Shown: positions 17,990-27,502, counted from the stretch's first letter. The stretch is 64,000 nucleotides of DNA from Oxalobacter aliiformigenes (GCF_027116575.1 NZ_CP098252.1:1116001-1180000), one strand, 5' to 3'. Notes: generated by a model from the sequence alone, not told the origin. A program made the numbers and translations.

Positions 17990-18651
17990 TCGCGCTGACG
18001 TTGCCTTATCCGGTTTCGGCGAACCGTTACTGGCGGACGTTTATGCACAAGGGGTGTGGTCAGCCGGTGACGGTGGCAAGCGAGGAGGCCCGGTCGTATC
18101 GGAACGAGGTGAGGCGTCTGGCACGGGAGGCGGGGATCGTCAGGCCGTTTCCGGGGCGGGTGAGTGTGTCGTATGTGCTGTATCCGAAGTGTCCGGCGGA
18201 CTGGAAGCGGCGTGCCCGCGCCGATCCGGCCCGGTGGGACGATACGGTGCAGTGTATCGATCTGGATAATGCGCAGAAGATTCTGTTCGATGCGCTGGAG
18301 GGGGTGGTTTTCGAGAATGACCGGCTGATCCGGCATATCGAGGGGGAACGGGCCGTTCCGGATGGGCCGGCGCGGGTCGAGCTGCGCGTCGAGTCGCTGG
18401 AAGGGACGCGGGAAAAAGCGTCTGTCGTCCCGTCCGGGACGGTGGCGGAGGACGGAATGTCTCTCGAGGGGCGGTTTCCGCTTCATTGCCGGGTGAAAAC
18501 GCCGTCGGGGCGGCTGGCGGAGGTGAGACGGCATCTGGCCGGGGCCAGCAAGCAGGACTGTTTCGAGCGGGTGATTTGCCGGTATGTGGACGGTCGGCGC
18601 GCGGATGACTGGGTGACGCTCCAGCCCCGTTTTCTGACCCGGGTGGGCTGA
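17986..18651 (+). CDS. rusA: RusA-family Holliday-junction resolvase with C-terminal extension
   Basis: A 221-residue protein. Residues 1-140 are a RusA endodeoxyribonuclease domain: LPYPVSANRYWR at the start, IDLDNAQKILFDAL with the metal-binding aspartates (about D92 and D94) and lysine 98, then VFENDRLI with the third acidic position. RusA dimers cut Holliday junctions in phage recombination and packaging. The usual protein has about 120 residues; here some 75 further residues (from about 150) with a small separate domain (FPLHCRVKTPSGRLAEVRRH) are fused behind it, not recognised. The ATG at 17986 overlaps the preceding stop. This is the last phage gene before autotransporter 3. Confidence 0.85.
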   Translation: MIALTLPYPVSANRYWRTFMHKGCGQPVTVASEEARSYRNEVRRLAREAGIVRPFPGRVSVSYVLYPKCPADWKRRARADPARWDDTVQCIDLDNAQKILFDALEGVVFENDRLIRHIEGERAVPDGPARVELRVESLEGTREKASVVPSGTVAEDGMSLEGRFPLHCRVKTPSGRLAEVRRHLAGASKQDCFERVICRYVDGRRADDWVTLQPRFLTRVG

Positions 18652-18767
18652 CAGGATCAGGTGAGGATTGCCGTCCGGACGGTGTTTTCCGGTGGCGTTT
18701 TCCGGCAAGACGGGCGGTTCGGATGTCGGACGGACAGGGGAAAAAAGGGAAGCTTTTGGATTTGTTG

Positions 18768-18999
18768 TCCGCTAATAAAAATTATGGGTTCCATTATAAA
18801 AATTAATGGATGTTGAAAACAGGAAAGGATGGAACCGCTATCCCGCCACAGCCCTGGCCCGGCTGTATGTCAAAACTTTTATCATACCTTATCGATGTGT
18901 TTGTTTCAAGTGCGGAAAATCGGGGAGGGATCTTGAATAATATGAAATCAATCAACGGGTTATGAATGAAAACAATGTCCGCTAATTTTTATTAGCGGA
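18768..18999. promoter_or_regulatory. three 22-bp operator-like sites upstream of autotransporter 3
   Basis: Two tandem sites at 18768-18788 and 18790-18810 (the latter TCCATTA, seven bases, TAATGGA) are followed by a perfect palindrome at 18978-18999, TCCGCTAAT-TTTT-ATTAGCGGA. The first and last sites share 18 bases as an inverted repeat (18767-18784 against 18983-19000). The proximal site ends 82 bp before the ATG. The layout of two distal and one proximal site equals that of autotransporter 2. The region between is AT-rich and has no gene. Confidence 0.68.
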
Positions 19000-19081
19000 C
19001 GTTTGGAGGGCAGCGGGGTGAGGATTCCCTGTCCCTGACCATTTGCCGGGCCGGTGGCTGGAAAAGCGATGGGGAGTGGAT

Positions 19082-22000
19082 ATGGGGCAGGGAAAGACGT
19101 GGCCGAAACGGCAGGCGGAGCGGGAAAGAAGGTCGTCCGGTTTCGGGAAGGGATGTTATCGGGGCGTTTCGGGGAAAACGAGGCTGTCGATGGCGATTCT
19201 TCTGACGGTGGTGCCGTTTTTTGCCGGGCAGCAGGCGTACGCAAAATGGCTCGATCGTTATGAGAATATCCAGCCGTCGGGAAAACCGTCCGTTCCGAAA
19301 TACAATATCCGCAACGGGTCCATTGATGTCAGCAGTGGCAACACGCTGATGGGATTTAATGAGGACGGCTCGGAACTGTCGTCCGAGGCCTGGCCGAACG
19401 TCGCCTATGGCGAGGATGGCATCACGTCATACAAGGCGAATTTTTATTCCGGCTGGGGACTGACCGGTCATCTGGACGAGACGCTTTCCGCTGTGAAGGG
19501 AACGGGCAGTACGGTTTACTGGGATTTTCTGGCGCCGGAGAGTTCCCGGATCGTCGCCAGGCTGAATGTGGGAACCCGGAATTTTCTGCATTCAGGGGTG
19601 TACGGCATTTATGCCAAAAAGCTCGGGCATAAAAATGACGATGGCAATGGCGCGGCCCATTTCAATTTCCTCTCGAAAGAGACGGCGATTCTGGCGAGCA
19701 ATCACAATAATCTGAGTGGCGATGTGGCCGCCGTCCGGCTGGAGGAGGGCGGTTCGGTGTCGTTTTGGGGCCAGCGGGAGTTGCAGGCCGATCCGGCACT
19801 GGGGATGGGTGATACCTCGCTGGGCAGCCAAAAAGTGACGATCGCCGCTTCCAACGAGTATGACGGGGCCGGCGGGAATGTGTACGGGATTCTGAATACG
19901 CGGGGCGATATCCATCTGGGGGCCGATACGACGCGAATCGAGGTGTTCAACAAAGGGGTCAACCGGGAGAATGTGAAGGTCGGTGATGAAACGGTGGATG
20001 TCACCAGTCATGCGATCGGGATATACAACTCGGGCGGGGTGCTGGAGAACCGTTCGGATCTGGTGATCGCCACGGGTAATGCGGCCATCCGTCAGGAAAA
20101 CGGAACGGGGGACGGAGAGACGGTTTCCACGGGGGAAGGGGTGACGGTCGGGCTGTTCAATGCCACGTATACGGATCGGTCGGAAAAGCCCGGGTTCGAT
20201 CCCCGGGGCGCGTCGGTGGACAGTACCGGGTCGGTGACGATGGATTTGCAGGCGGAAAGGCAGGTGTTCGGCCTGATGCAGATGCATGAGGAGACGTCTT
20301 CGACGTTTGCCGGAGAGACCCGGATCGCCGCCAGCAGTGCGGGGGCGGAGGCTTACGGGGTGTTCGCCACGGAAAAGACGCGCGCCGGGTTCGACGGTCG
20401 GCTTGCCTATGCCGTGAAAAGCGGGGCGGCGGATGCGTATGGCGTGATGGCGGATGGTGAGGCCCGTGTGACGATCAATGGCGGGCTGGCGGCGTCGGTG
20501 GACAGGACGCAGTATGACGCGGCGCTGAAGAAAGCGCGGGCGATCGAGGCGCTGGGCGGTGCGCAGGTGGAGGTGAATACGGAGGGCCGCCATCTGGTTC
20601 AGGTCGATGGCGATCTGCATACGGCACCGGGAGGTGCCGGCGGGGCGGTCGATCCCGGCGATATCGGCAACAGTCTGGCGATCAATGTGAATGTGCTGGC
20701 CTGGGCGATTCGCAATGACGGCATTATTCTGGGGGGTGGCGGGACTATTCTGTCGGCAACCGGGGAAACAACGCACGCCCTGCTCTCAGACAGTCCGTCC
20801 AGTGATGCTTCCGGAACGACGGCAGAAGACGGAAAGATCACGTTTGTGATGAGCGAGGCCGGGTCGTATCTGACGGGGGCGGCCAACGGGAATATCGATA
20901 TGACGGTGTCGGATGCGACGCGCTGGGATGTGACGGCGGACAGCCGTTACGAGACGTTGCGGGCCAATGGCGGGACGATCGATTTCTATCATCCGGATGT
21001 GCGGTATGACGATGCGCTTCCGTTCCAGAAGATGACGGTGGGCGACATGGTGGCGCCGGTGGCGCGTGCCGGCGGGGCGGGCAGTACGTTTGTGATGAAT
21101 ACGGATATGCTTTCCGCCGGCAAGACCGTGATGTCGTACGATGGCATGACGTATTTCGACGGGGAACTGGTGTCGCAGGGGACGGTCGATGACGCGACGG
21201 GAACGTTTACGTCCAATCCGGTGTACCGTTATCGCGGCCATGATGTGGAGGTGGCGCTGAAAGGGGTGGCGCTCGACGAGGTGAAGAAGACGCTGGAATA
21301 CGGGAAGCGTTACGGTGATTTCCTGTCGGTGAAGTCGGCGTCCGGCGGGGCGCAGACGTATGCGGTGCAGATTTACGATCCGGCGGTGAAAAACGATGTG
21401 GCGTATGACGGTACGGTGCTGAAGTTCGCCACGGTGCCACAGAATGTGACGCTGGTGGGGCAGGCGATGCAGCACGATCCGCTGTTCGTCTATACGCCGA
21501 GGATCTGGAGGACGGAACATCACGATTCGGGCCAGTCCGTGTATGACGAGGCCGGCGGGCGGTTCGTCGCGAAAGACGATACGCGGTTTACGAAGGCGGA
21601 ATACGAAAGTCTGGGCCTGTCGGAAACGGCGGCGGATGCAAACGGTTATGTGGATTACTGGCTGTCGGGGTTCAAACGGGATGTGTCCGAGGAGGGCAAG
21701 ACGCCGGTGAAGGCCGCGGCGGCGGCTTTTGCCGGATGGCGCTGGTGGAACGATAACGATACGTTGCTCAAACGCATGGGCGAGTTGCGCTATTCGGATG
21801 GGCAGGACGGCGCCTGGGTGCGGGTGATCCGCAGCAAGCATGAGAGTGGCGGGACTTACGGGTTCACGGGTTATACGACGATGCTCCAGATCGGGGCCGA
21901 CCGCCGGGAGATCGGCGAGAAGGGCATGTGGCGGCGTGGGGCGGCGCTGTCGTGGGGCGAGACGGATACCCGGTTTTCACAGGGCAAGGGAGAAAACACG

Positions 22001-22603
22001 AATACGAGCCTGACGCTGTATGCCACCTGGCTGGGGTACAAGGGGCATTATCTCGATCTGGTCGTCAAGGGCAGCCGCTTAAGGACGGATTACGAGACGT
22101 TCGGGGCGTTCGCCGATCATGGGGTCGGCAAGAACTGGGCGGCCAGCGCGAGCGCGGAATATGGCCGCAAGAAGAAGGTGCATGCGGATAACTGGTTCGT
22201 CGAACCGCAGCTTCAGGTCACGTACGGCCATATGTGGGGAAGCGACTATACGACACGGCAGGGCATTCATGTCGATCAGCAGGATGCGGACAGTCTGGTC
22301 GGCCGGGCCGGGGTGGTGCTGAGCAGGGAATCCGAAAGCGAGTACCGGCGGCCGAAACGGGTGTATGTGAAGGCGTCGGCGCTGCACGAGTTCATGGGGC
22401 GGGACCGGTTCACGCTGCGCGATGCCGCCGGCGGGTCGGTCGGGCTGACCAATGATCTGGGGGGAACCTGGTATGAGGCCGGTTTCGGCGCGAATGTGGT
22501 GCTGAAGGAAGGCATGCATGTGTATTTCGATTTTGAGCGCGGTTTCGGTGGCCAGGTCGATATGCCCTGGCGGGTCGAGGGCGGTGTCCGGGTGGAATTC
22601 TGA
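19082..22603 (+). CDS. classical (type Va) autotransporter 3
   Basis: A 1173-residue autotransporter with a basic N-extension, a signal peptide around residues 36-55 (MAILLTVVPFFAGQQAYA), a long passenger, and a beta-domain from about residue 885 (DTLLKRMGELRYSDGQDGAW) to the terminal VEGGVRVEF. The start is the ATG at 19082, with GGGGAG six bases upstream; the frame is open to a TTG at 19043. Its barrel is more distant from those of copies 2 and 4. The next gene starts 14 bases after the stop and also encodes an exported protein, the same arrangement as autotransporter 1 with its VWA-OmpA partner. Confidence 0.94.
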   Translation: MGQGKTWPKRQAERERRSSGFGKGCYRGVSGKTRLSMAILLTVVPFFAGQQAYAKWLDRYENIQPSGKPSVPKYNIRNGSIDVSSGNTLMGFNEDGSELSSEAWPNVAYGEDGITSYKANFYSGWGLTGHLDETLSAVKGTGSTVYWDFLAPESSRIVARLNVGTRNFLHSGVYGIYAKKLGHKNDDGNGAAHFNFLSKETAILASNHNNLSGDVAAVRLEEGGSVSFWGQRELQADPALGMGDTSLGSQKVTIAASNEYDGAGGNVYGILNTRGDIHLGADTTRIEVFNKGVNRENVKVGDETVDVTSHAIGIYNSGGVLENRSDLVIATGNAAIRQENGTGDGETVSTGEGVTVGLFNATYTDRSEKPGFDPRGASVDSTGSVTMDLQAERQVFGLMQMHEETSSTFAGETRIAASSAGAEAYGVFATEKTRAGFDGRLAYAVKSGAADAYGVMADGEARVTINGGLAASVDRTQYDAALKKARAIEALGGAQVEVNTEGRHLVQVDGDLHTAPGGAGGAVDPGDIGNSLAINVNVLAWAIRNDGIILGGGGTILSATGETTHALLSDSPSSDASGTTAEDGKITFVMSEAGSYLTGAANGNIDMTVSDATRWDVTADSRYETLRANGGTIDFYHPDVRYDDALPFQKMTVGDMVAPVARAGGAGSTFVMNTDMLSAGKTVMSYDGMTYFDGELVSQGTVDDATGTFTSNPVYRYRGHDVEVALKGVALDEVKKTLEYGKRYGDFLSVKSASGGAQTYAVQIYDPAVKNDVAYDGTVLKFATVPQNVTLVGQAMQHDPLFVYTPRIWRTEHHDSGQSVYDEAGGRFVAKDDTRFTKAEYESLGLSETAADANGYVDYWLSGFKRDVSEEGKTPVKAAAAAFAGWRWWNDNDTLLKRMGELRYSDGQDGAWVRVIRSKHESGGTYGFTGYTTMLQIGADRREIGEKGMWRRGAALSWGETDTRFSQGKGENTNTSLTLYATWLGYKGHYLDLVVKGSRLRTDYETFGAFADHGVGKNWAASASAEYGRKKKVHADNWFVEPQLQVTYGHMWGSDYTTRQGIHVDQQDADSLVGRAGVVLSRESESEYRRPKRVYVKASALHEFMGRDRFTLRDAAGGSVGLTNDLGGTWYEAGFGANVVLKEGMHVYFDFERGFGGQVDMPWRVEGGVRVEF

Positions 22604-22617
22604 GCGGGGAGAGCGTC

Positions 22618-23229
22618 ATGGGACTGAAAAAAGCGGGGATGTTGTTTTTGTTGGGGGTTCAGGCGCTTTTGCCGGTATCGGCGGAGCCGGCACGGCCGGT
22701 GGAGTCGCCCGTGCCACCGCTGGCGGAACGGGAAACGGGGCTGGACGGTTTGCCGTTCAAGGGAGAGGTTCTTTCGATGGACGAAGGGGCGGCCTATCTG
22801 GGAGAACGGCGCGGCTGCCGGCCGGTCGGCAATGAGGAAGGCGCGAAACCGGAAACGGTGGCCACGCATGTGTTTTACGGGCAGGGGGAATTGTGGCTGG
22901 CGAAAACGCCGGCCCCCGGGGAAAAAGCGCCTGTCTTGCGAGTACTCACGAGCCGTCCCGATGTGGCGACGTCGCGCGGGATTGCCGTGGGGATGCATCG
23001 GGACGATCTGTCAAAGGCGTATGGCGAACCGGAACGCATTCACTGGAACCGCCTGTCGGCAGACGATTATCCGGAGGTGGTGCGCTGGGCGGTTTATCGC
23101 TGTCGTGAGGAATGCCGCACGTTCAATGACGAGCGGGACGGCCGGCGCTTTTCGCGGCTTGTTTTCGGGCTGGCGGGCAATGGCACGATCCGCCGTGTCG
23201 GGTATTCGACGTCGTTTTTCGGCCTGTGA
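22618..23229 (+). CDS. exported hypothetical protein, operon partner of autotransporter 3
   Basis: A 203-residue protein with a clear signal peptide (MGLKKAGMLFLLGVQALLPVSA) and a good GGGGAGAG ribosome binding site. The mature part has an N-terminal Pro-rich linker and a C-terminal domain of about 100 residues (GIAVGMHRDDLSKAYGEPER, VYRCREECRTF, LVFGLAGNGTIRRVGY). That repeat-like GMxxxxLxKxYGEP pattern is common in periplasmic proteins of unknown function. Two Cys near the end could pair. A role with the autotransporter is inferred from spacing only. The stop is followed in the same frame by a trimeric autotransporter remnant. Confidence 0.82.
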   Translation: MGLKKAGMLFLLGVQALLPVSAEPARPVESPVPPLAERETGLDGLPFKGEVLSMDEGAAYLGERRGCRPVGNEEGAKPETVATHVFYGQGELWLAKTPAPGEKAPVLRVLTSRPDVATSRGIAVGMHRDDLSKAYGEPERIHWNRLSADDYPEVVRWAVYRCREECRTFNDERDGRRFSRLVFGLAGNGTIRRVGYSTSFFGL

Positions 23230-23748
23230 CCGGTTACGGCGGATATCGCCACGAACGCGGCAGCGATAAAAGAGACAAATAAACGTACCGGAACGATAGC
23301 CGTATCGCAGGAAGGAGGCAGGACCACGACAACCGTATCAGGAGATTCGGTTGTATTCGGCAACAATGCGAAACAGTCGGTCAGAATCGAAGGAGGCAAC
23401 GTCTGTTCCACTGGAGACATATTCAACGGAAACGGGCACAGCATAGAAGGGAACCGGGCGGCGATAAGAGATGTGGACAGCCGTTTGTCCGGAGTGGAAA
23501 GCCGGTTGAGCGACGTGAAAAGGACAGCATATCGGGGTATTGCGGCCGTAACGGCGATAGCCAGCATACCGACAGTGGATTACAACAAGCGGTTTGCCAT
23601 CGGTGTTGGTATGGGTAACTTCGAAGGAGAAAACGCGCTGGCGATAGGAGCGAGCCTGCGTGCGACAGAAAGCCTGACCTTCAAGGCCAGCGTCGGCAAA
23701 TCCGGAAGTGAGGCGACATATGGAGCAGGTGCCGCCTTGTCGTTCTGA
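23230..23748 (+). pseudogene. trimeric autotransporter adhesin (YadA-type), C-terminal remnant
   Basis: Directly after the stop at 23227-23229, and in the same frame, an open frame without an ATG encodes 172 residues. It has a head/neck-like part (VSGDSVVFGNNAKQSVRIEG, NGNGHSIEG), a short coiled stalk (DSRLSGVESRLSDVKRTAYR) and a complete YadA anchor (RGIAAVTAIASIP to TYGAGAALSF) with the terminal Phe. Signal peptide and most of the adhesin are absent. It is therefore a 3-prime remnant, or is expressed only by read-through or from a GTG at 23473. The anchor closely resembles the small YadA-like gene at 27795-28202. Confidence 0.78.
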
Positions 23749-23761
23749 TTTTGCGCCCTGG

Positions 23762-23797
23762 AACAGGAAGTTGCTTTCCGTGATGCAGCTTCCTGTT
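23762..23797 (+). terminator. hairpin after the YadA-type remnant
   Basis: AACAGGAAG at 23762-23770 pairs with CTTCCTGTT at 23789-23797. There is no long T run, so it may be a weak terminator. Confidence 0.5.
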
Positions 23798-23876
23798 CGG
23801 GTGTTGGCGGGAAATCGTGACTGATGTCGGTCATAAGCCCGGGAGAGAAAAGACAGCCCGTTACATTGCGGACAAC

Positions 23877-24171
23877 ATTCCGGATCCCGCTCCCGTAAAG
23901 GGAGCGACCACACAGCGCGTCTATACGATGGTGGACGACCTGTTTCAATCCACGCACCCGTAAAGGGTGCGATTCGAGGCAACCGGTGTCACTCCGCACC
24001 TAATAATGTTTCAATCCACGCACCCGTGAAAGGTGCGACCCGCGATTTTTGCGGTACGGGAAACGGAGTACACGTTTCAATCCACGCCCCCGTGAAGGGG
24101 CGACAAATACAACGTTACTGTCCCGTTGAGCGATAAACTGTTTCAATCCACGCCCCCGTGAAGGGTGCGAC
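23877..24171 (-). CRISPR. CRISPR array 1 (5 degenerate repeats, 4 spacers), type I-C-like
   Basis: Repeats of 31-32 bp lie at 23877-23908 (decayed 5-prime half), 23942-23973, 24008-24039, 24074-24104 and 24140-24171, with spacers of 33-35 bp. On the plus strand they begin GTTTCAATCCACGC and end in GCGAC, the reverse of a type I-C repeat that ends in GAAAC, so the array is read on the minus strand with its leader to the right. The repeats differ among themselves (CCCGTAAAGGG, CCCGTGAAAGG, CCCGTGAAGGG), and the leader-proximal ones are also mutated, so this array is probably ageing. No cas gene is present in the window. Confidence 0.93.
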
Positions 24172-24355
24172 CGCCCCTCTGTCAGGCCCGGTAAACCGGG
24201 CGTTTCAGAGGCATTTTGCGAGGACCTCTTTCTTTTCACCTGAAAATAAGGGAGGTTTCCCGAACATTTTTTATTTTACGTGTATTTTCAACAGGTTGGC
24301 AATGCGAGCAACTCACGGGGGAAAGTCTGTTCACTTGGGGTGCCCGCATCGGCAG
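24172..24355 (-). promoter_or_regulatory. CRISPR leader of array 1
   Basis: About 180 bp adjoining the last repeat are roughly 85% identical by eye to the sequence in the same position beside array 2 (51593-51775), including a CCCGG-TAAA-CCGGG hairpin and the block GGCAATGCGAGCA. Conservation next to two otherwise different arrays, on the GAAAC-defined upstream side, identifies it as the leader. From 24356 to 24603 I see no further feature. Confidence 0.78.
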
Positions 24356-24603
24356 ACAGGATGATGGATCCGGGGCAGGATGTGCGGAAAGGTTCCACAG
24401 GCCGGAACCTTTCCGGAGTGATTCGTCATTTGCCGGTTTTTCGCTGTTTCGGACTGCGGCGGGTGTCAGGGCCGTTTCCGGAAACGGCTTGCGGTCGGGC
24501 AGGACGCGGGTGATAATGGCGTCCGGGTTCCCGGGATCAGCGGGGCGGAGGTGCCGGCAGGGTGGCTTGCTGTGCGGTGGCAACGAATGGACAGGGCAGG
24601 AGA

Positions 24604-25311
24604 ATGAGATTTGTGATCGACAGTCGCGTGTTCGCGGCGATTCCCGATATGGTGGTGGGCGTCGTGGTGGCGCAGGGGGTGGATAATACGAAGGCGGTGC
24701 CGGAGGTGTCGGCGATGCTGGCGCAGTCGGTCGAGGCGGCCGAGGCCCGGTTTTCGGGCCGGGAGGTGAAGAAAGCGGAAGAAATCGTGCCTTACCGCGA
24801 GGCTTTCCGGGCGCTGGGGATCAATCCGAACCGTTTTCCCTGTTCGGCGGAGGCGCTGTTTTCCCGTATCGGCAAGGGCAAGGGGATGCCGTCGATCAAT
24901 CCGCTGGTGGATCTGAACAATGCCGTGTCGTTGAAGTATGTGATTCCGATGGGAACGCATGATCTGAAAGATGTACCGGAGGTGATCGGGATGCGGCCAG
25001 CGACAGAAAACGACCGTTTTCTGCCGTTCGGCGGAGGGGAGGAAGAGGTTCCCGATGCCGGCGAGGTGGTGTATGCGGTCGGTAATCAGGTCCGGACGCG
25101 GCGATGGACCTGGCGGCAGAGCGAAAACGGCAAGATCACGGCGGAGACGTCCACCGTGTTTTTCCCGATCGACGGGTTTGCGGGAGTCAATGAAGCCGCG
25201 GTGAAGGCGGCATCGGACGAGCTGGCCGGTATGCTGGTGTCCTGCTTCGGCGCCCGGGTGAAGACGGGGTTCGTCGATCGGGATCATCCGGAATTTGTCT
25301 GGTCGTTCTGA
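24604..25311 (+). CDS. B3/B4 domain protein (PheT editing-domain homologue)
   Basis: A 235-residue soluble protein that is almost entirely a B3/4 domain, the fold of the editing domain of phenylalanyl-tRNA synthetase beta chain: YREAFRALGINPNRFPCSAE, then INPLVDLNNAVSLKYVIPMG and the strand VFFPIDGF. Stand-alone members are thought to act in trans on misacylated tRNA or to bind related ligands; the actual substrate is unknown. The ATG at 24604 has GGCAGGAG upstream. It converges with the broken DUF2806 gene. Confidence 0.85.
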   Translation: MRFVIDSRVFAAIPDMVVGVVVAQGVDNTKAVPEVSAMLAQSVEAAEARFSGREVKKAEEIVPYREAFRALGINPNRFPCSAEALFSRIGKGKGMPSINPLVDLNNAVSLKYVIPMGTHDLKDVPEVIGMRPATENDRFLPFGGGEEEVPDAGEVVYAVGNQVRTRRWTWRQSENGKITAETSTVFFPIDGFAGVNEAAVKAASDELAGMLVSCFGARVKTGFVDRDHPEFVWSF

Positions 25312-25353
25312 CGGGGGCGCCGGTTTCCGTTTGCCGGGCGAATCTGTTCGGGT

Positions 25354-26479
25354 TTATGCGGGCGGTTCGTCGCCGGCCGGGGAAAGGACGGTTTCCCGGT
25401 TGATGACGGTTTTCAGGGCCAGTTCCTGGCGGCCGTCCGGCTGTTTTTTTCCGGTTTTTCCGTAAATGGCGATGGCGTGTGTTTCGCGAAATTCGTCGCA
25501 GGCCAGCATGAGATGCGCCAGTCTTTCCGCCTTTTTCAGGGAAATCTGCCGGATGATCCGGCAGATTTCTTTTCCGGCGGGTTTGAGCAGGTTCATGGAC
25601 AGCAGGATGTCCTTTCCGCTTTTCAGGCAGAAGGTGAAGGGGCCGTAATCGAGCCAGATGGTGCCGTTTTCCGGCACGAGCCGCCGTTCGTTGAGGGCAA
25701 TGGCGGACGGGGCGTGTATGAAGCCGAGGTCGTCTAAAACGTCCAGCCGTTTGAGGGGGTATCGGGTGCGGGATTGTATGCGGCCGTCCGGCGACCGGGC
25801 GAAAACGGTCGGGGCCAGATAGCAGTCGTTATCCAGTACGTAATCGCACTAGGGCGGTGAACGCTTCGGCGTCTTCCCGGGAGACGACTTTCAGCCGTTC
25901 CAGCGTTTTGAGGCTGACCGATCCCGGTGCGGTGATTTCCCGGGCGAGGATGGCGCCCCACAGGTGCCTCAACTGGTGTTCGGAGACGAATTGTGCCTCG
26001 TTTTTCCAGCGGTTGACGAAGGTTTCCGAAAGACGGGACGTTTGGGAAGAGGGGGCGTTCTCGTCGGACCGGGAGGCAGGTGGCGGGGGATTTTCCAGGA
26101 TGCGGGCCGCTTCGGCGGCGCAGGCGATCAGGTTTTGCGTTCCGGTTTCTTCCAGATGCCGTCTGGCGGCCTGTGCCGGGGTGGCGATTGAGGGGGGCGC
26201 TTCGGTGGCGTTCTGGCCGGAAAACAGGGTCAGCGCGCCTTGCCGGATGGCTTCGCAGTCGTGTTCGGCCTGTGCCCGTTTTTTCATGTCGCGGCAGATG
26301 CGGTCGGTGTACCAGTCGCCGAAGATGAGCAGGCACAGGCGATGCAGGAGGGTCGGCACGGCGCCCAGCGTTTTGCCCGCACCTTCCGCTATCGGGGTCA
26401 AGTCGCCGGTGATGTCGGCCAGTTTGACGGCATTGATGTCGAGCTGGATGCCGGGATGTTTTCCGTTTTTGTCTGTCAT
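25354..26479 (-). pseudogene. DUF2806 protein gene with a frameshift
   Basis: The first part (26479 to 25829) encodes 216 residues of DUF2806 type (GKTLGAVPTLLHRLCLLIFG, then FVNRWKNEAQFVSEHQLRHL and LWGAILAREI). After AFTALV it stops. Skipping one base at about 25846-25848 gives AL-CDYVLDNDCYLAPTVF and continues to 25354 through RLDVLDDLGFIHAP and WLDYGPFTFCLKSGKDILL, the expected C-terminal half. The whole would be about 375 residues. Either a recent inactivating indel or a sequencing error; the C-terminal frame has no good start of its own. DUF2806 function is unknown. Confidence 0.75.
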
Positions 26480-26872
26480 CGTTTCTTCCGTGTGCTGGAA
26501 ATGTTGACACTTTAACCATTTGCGGGACGCTTGTCATGAGGCGGGAGGAACGGGCCGGGGAGTGACGGTGCAAGGGCGGGGATCGGGGAAACCGACGGAT
26601 GAACGGGGCGTTTTGTGGTTCGGGGAAGAGAGGCGGGTAAACAGTCTGTTGATAAAAACGCCTGTTTTTTAAGGGTTTTCTGGATTTTCGGCCGTTTTTG
26701 TCTGTTTAAAGCATCATTAGGGGATCGACTGTCCGGTGTTTATGGCAGTGGCGGGTTTCCTGTCGTAAACTCGTCGGAAATAATGGAATGGAATATCCGT
26801 TTTGATAAGGGACTTTGCCGGAGCCGGCGGGGAAAGCGCATGTTGCCCCGTCTGCCGGAGGGGGGATCGGAA
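26480..26872. other. gene-free stretch
   Basis: About 390 bases between divergent genes. The frame of the following Sel1 gene is open through the right part, but this adds no signal or domain. An AT-richer patch near 26640-26720 may hold promoters; no exact site could be assigned. Confidence 0.4.
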
Positions 26873-27502
26873 ATGGGAGTCGGTTTCAGAATGGGGAACA
26901 GGTTTTTCCTGTTTCCGAACGTGGTGTTTTTTCTGTTTCTGTGTTTTTGCGGGGCGTTTTTGCCGTCAGGGGCGCAGGCATGGGAAGACGGCAGAAGGGG
27001 CAGGACGCAAGATGGAGAGACTGTTGCGGTATCGGCTGCCGGTGAGGAGAAGGCGGACAGCCTGTTCGAGCTGGTTCTGCTGAAAGACGGGGCTGAAGGA
27101 GGGGATCCCGAGGCGCAGTTCGAGCTGGGCCGCCGCTATCTTCAGGGGGTGGGGCTGGAACGCAATGACGTGATGGCGCTGCACTGGGTGAAGGCTTCGA
27201 CAGAGCAGGGGTATGCGCGGGCCGAGGCCGGACTGGGCTGGATGTATGCCGTGGGCCGGGGGGTGCCGCGGGATGACGCCAAATCGTTCGTCTGGTATGA
27301 AAAGGCGGCGAAAAACGGCTATGCGGTGGCGCAGCGGATGCTGGGGAAATATTATGAAAAGGGCGTCGGGACGGAACGAAATCCGGAGCTCGCCAGACAG
27401 TGGTATGAAAAGGCGGCGGCACAGGGGGATGAAAAAGCGGTCCGGTACCTGAGGTTGTCTGGTGTGTCTGCCGGCGAACCGGATGCCGCGTCGGTCCGTT
27501 GA
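26873..27502 (+). CDS. exported Sel1-repeat protein (small)
   Basis: A 209-residue protein with a long hydrophobic signal (FFLFPNVVFFLFLCFCGAF, cleavage near AQA-WED) and then three to four Sel1-like repeats (AQFELGRRYLQGVGLERNDV, AEAGLGWMYAVGRGVPRDDA, AQRMLGKYYEKGVGTERNPE). Such solenoids mediate protein contacts in the periplasm. The start at 26873 follows GGAGGGGGATC; the frame is open upstream without features, and an ATG at 26891 is also possible. It is related in kind to the larger Sel1 protein at 44255. Confidence 0.85.
   Translation: MGVGFRMGNRFFLFPNVVFFLFLCFCGAFLPSGAQAWEDGRRGRTQDGETVAVSAAGEEKADSLFELVLLKDGAEGGDPEAQFELGRRYLQGVGLERNDVMALHWVKASTEQGYARAEAGLGWMYAVGRGVPRDDAKSFVWYEKAAKNGYAVAQRMLGKYYEKGVGTERNPELARQWYEKAAAQGDEKAVRYLRLSGVSAGEPDAASVR

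Noticed and set aside
16096..18708. Long open frame on the minus strand (870 codons)
   Set aside because: It is the antisense of the phage replication operon; rich in Pro, Arg and His as expected for a shadow frame, and no family resemblance.
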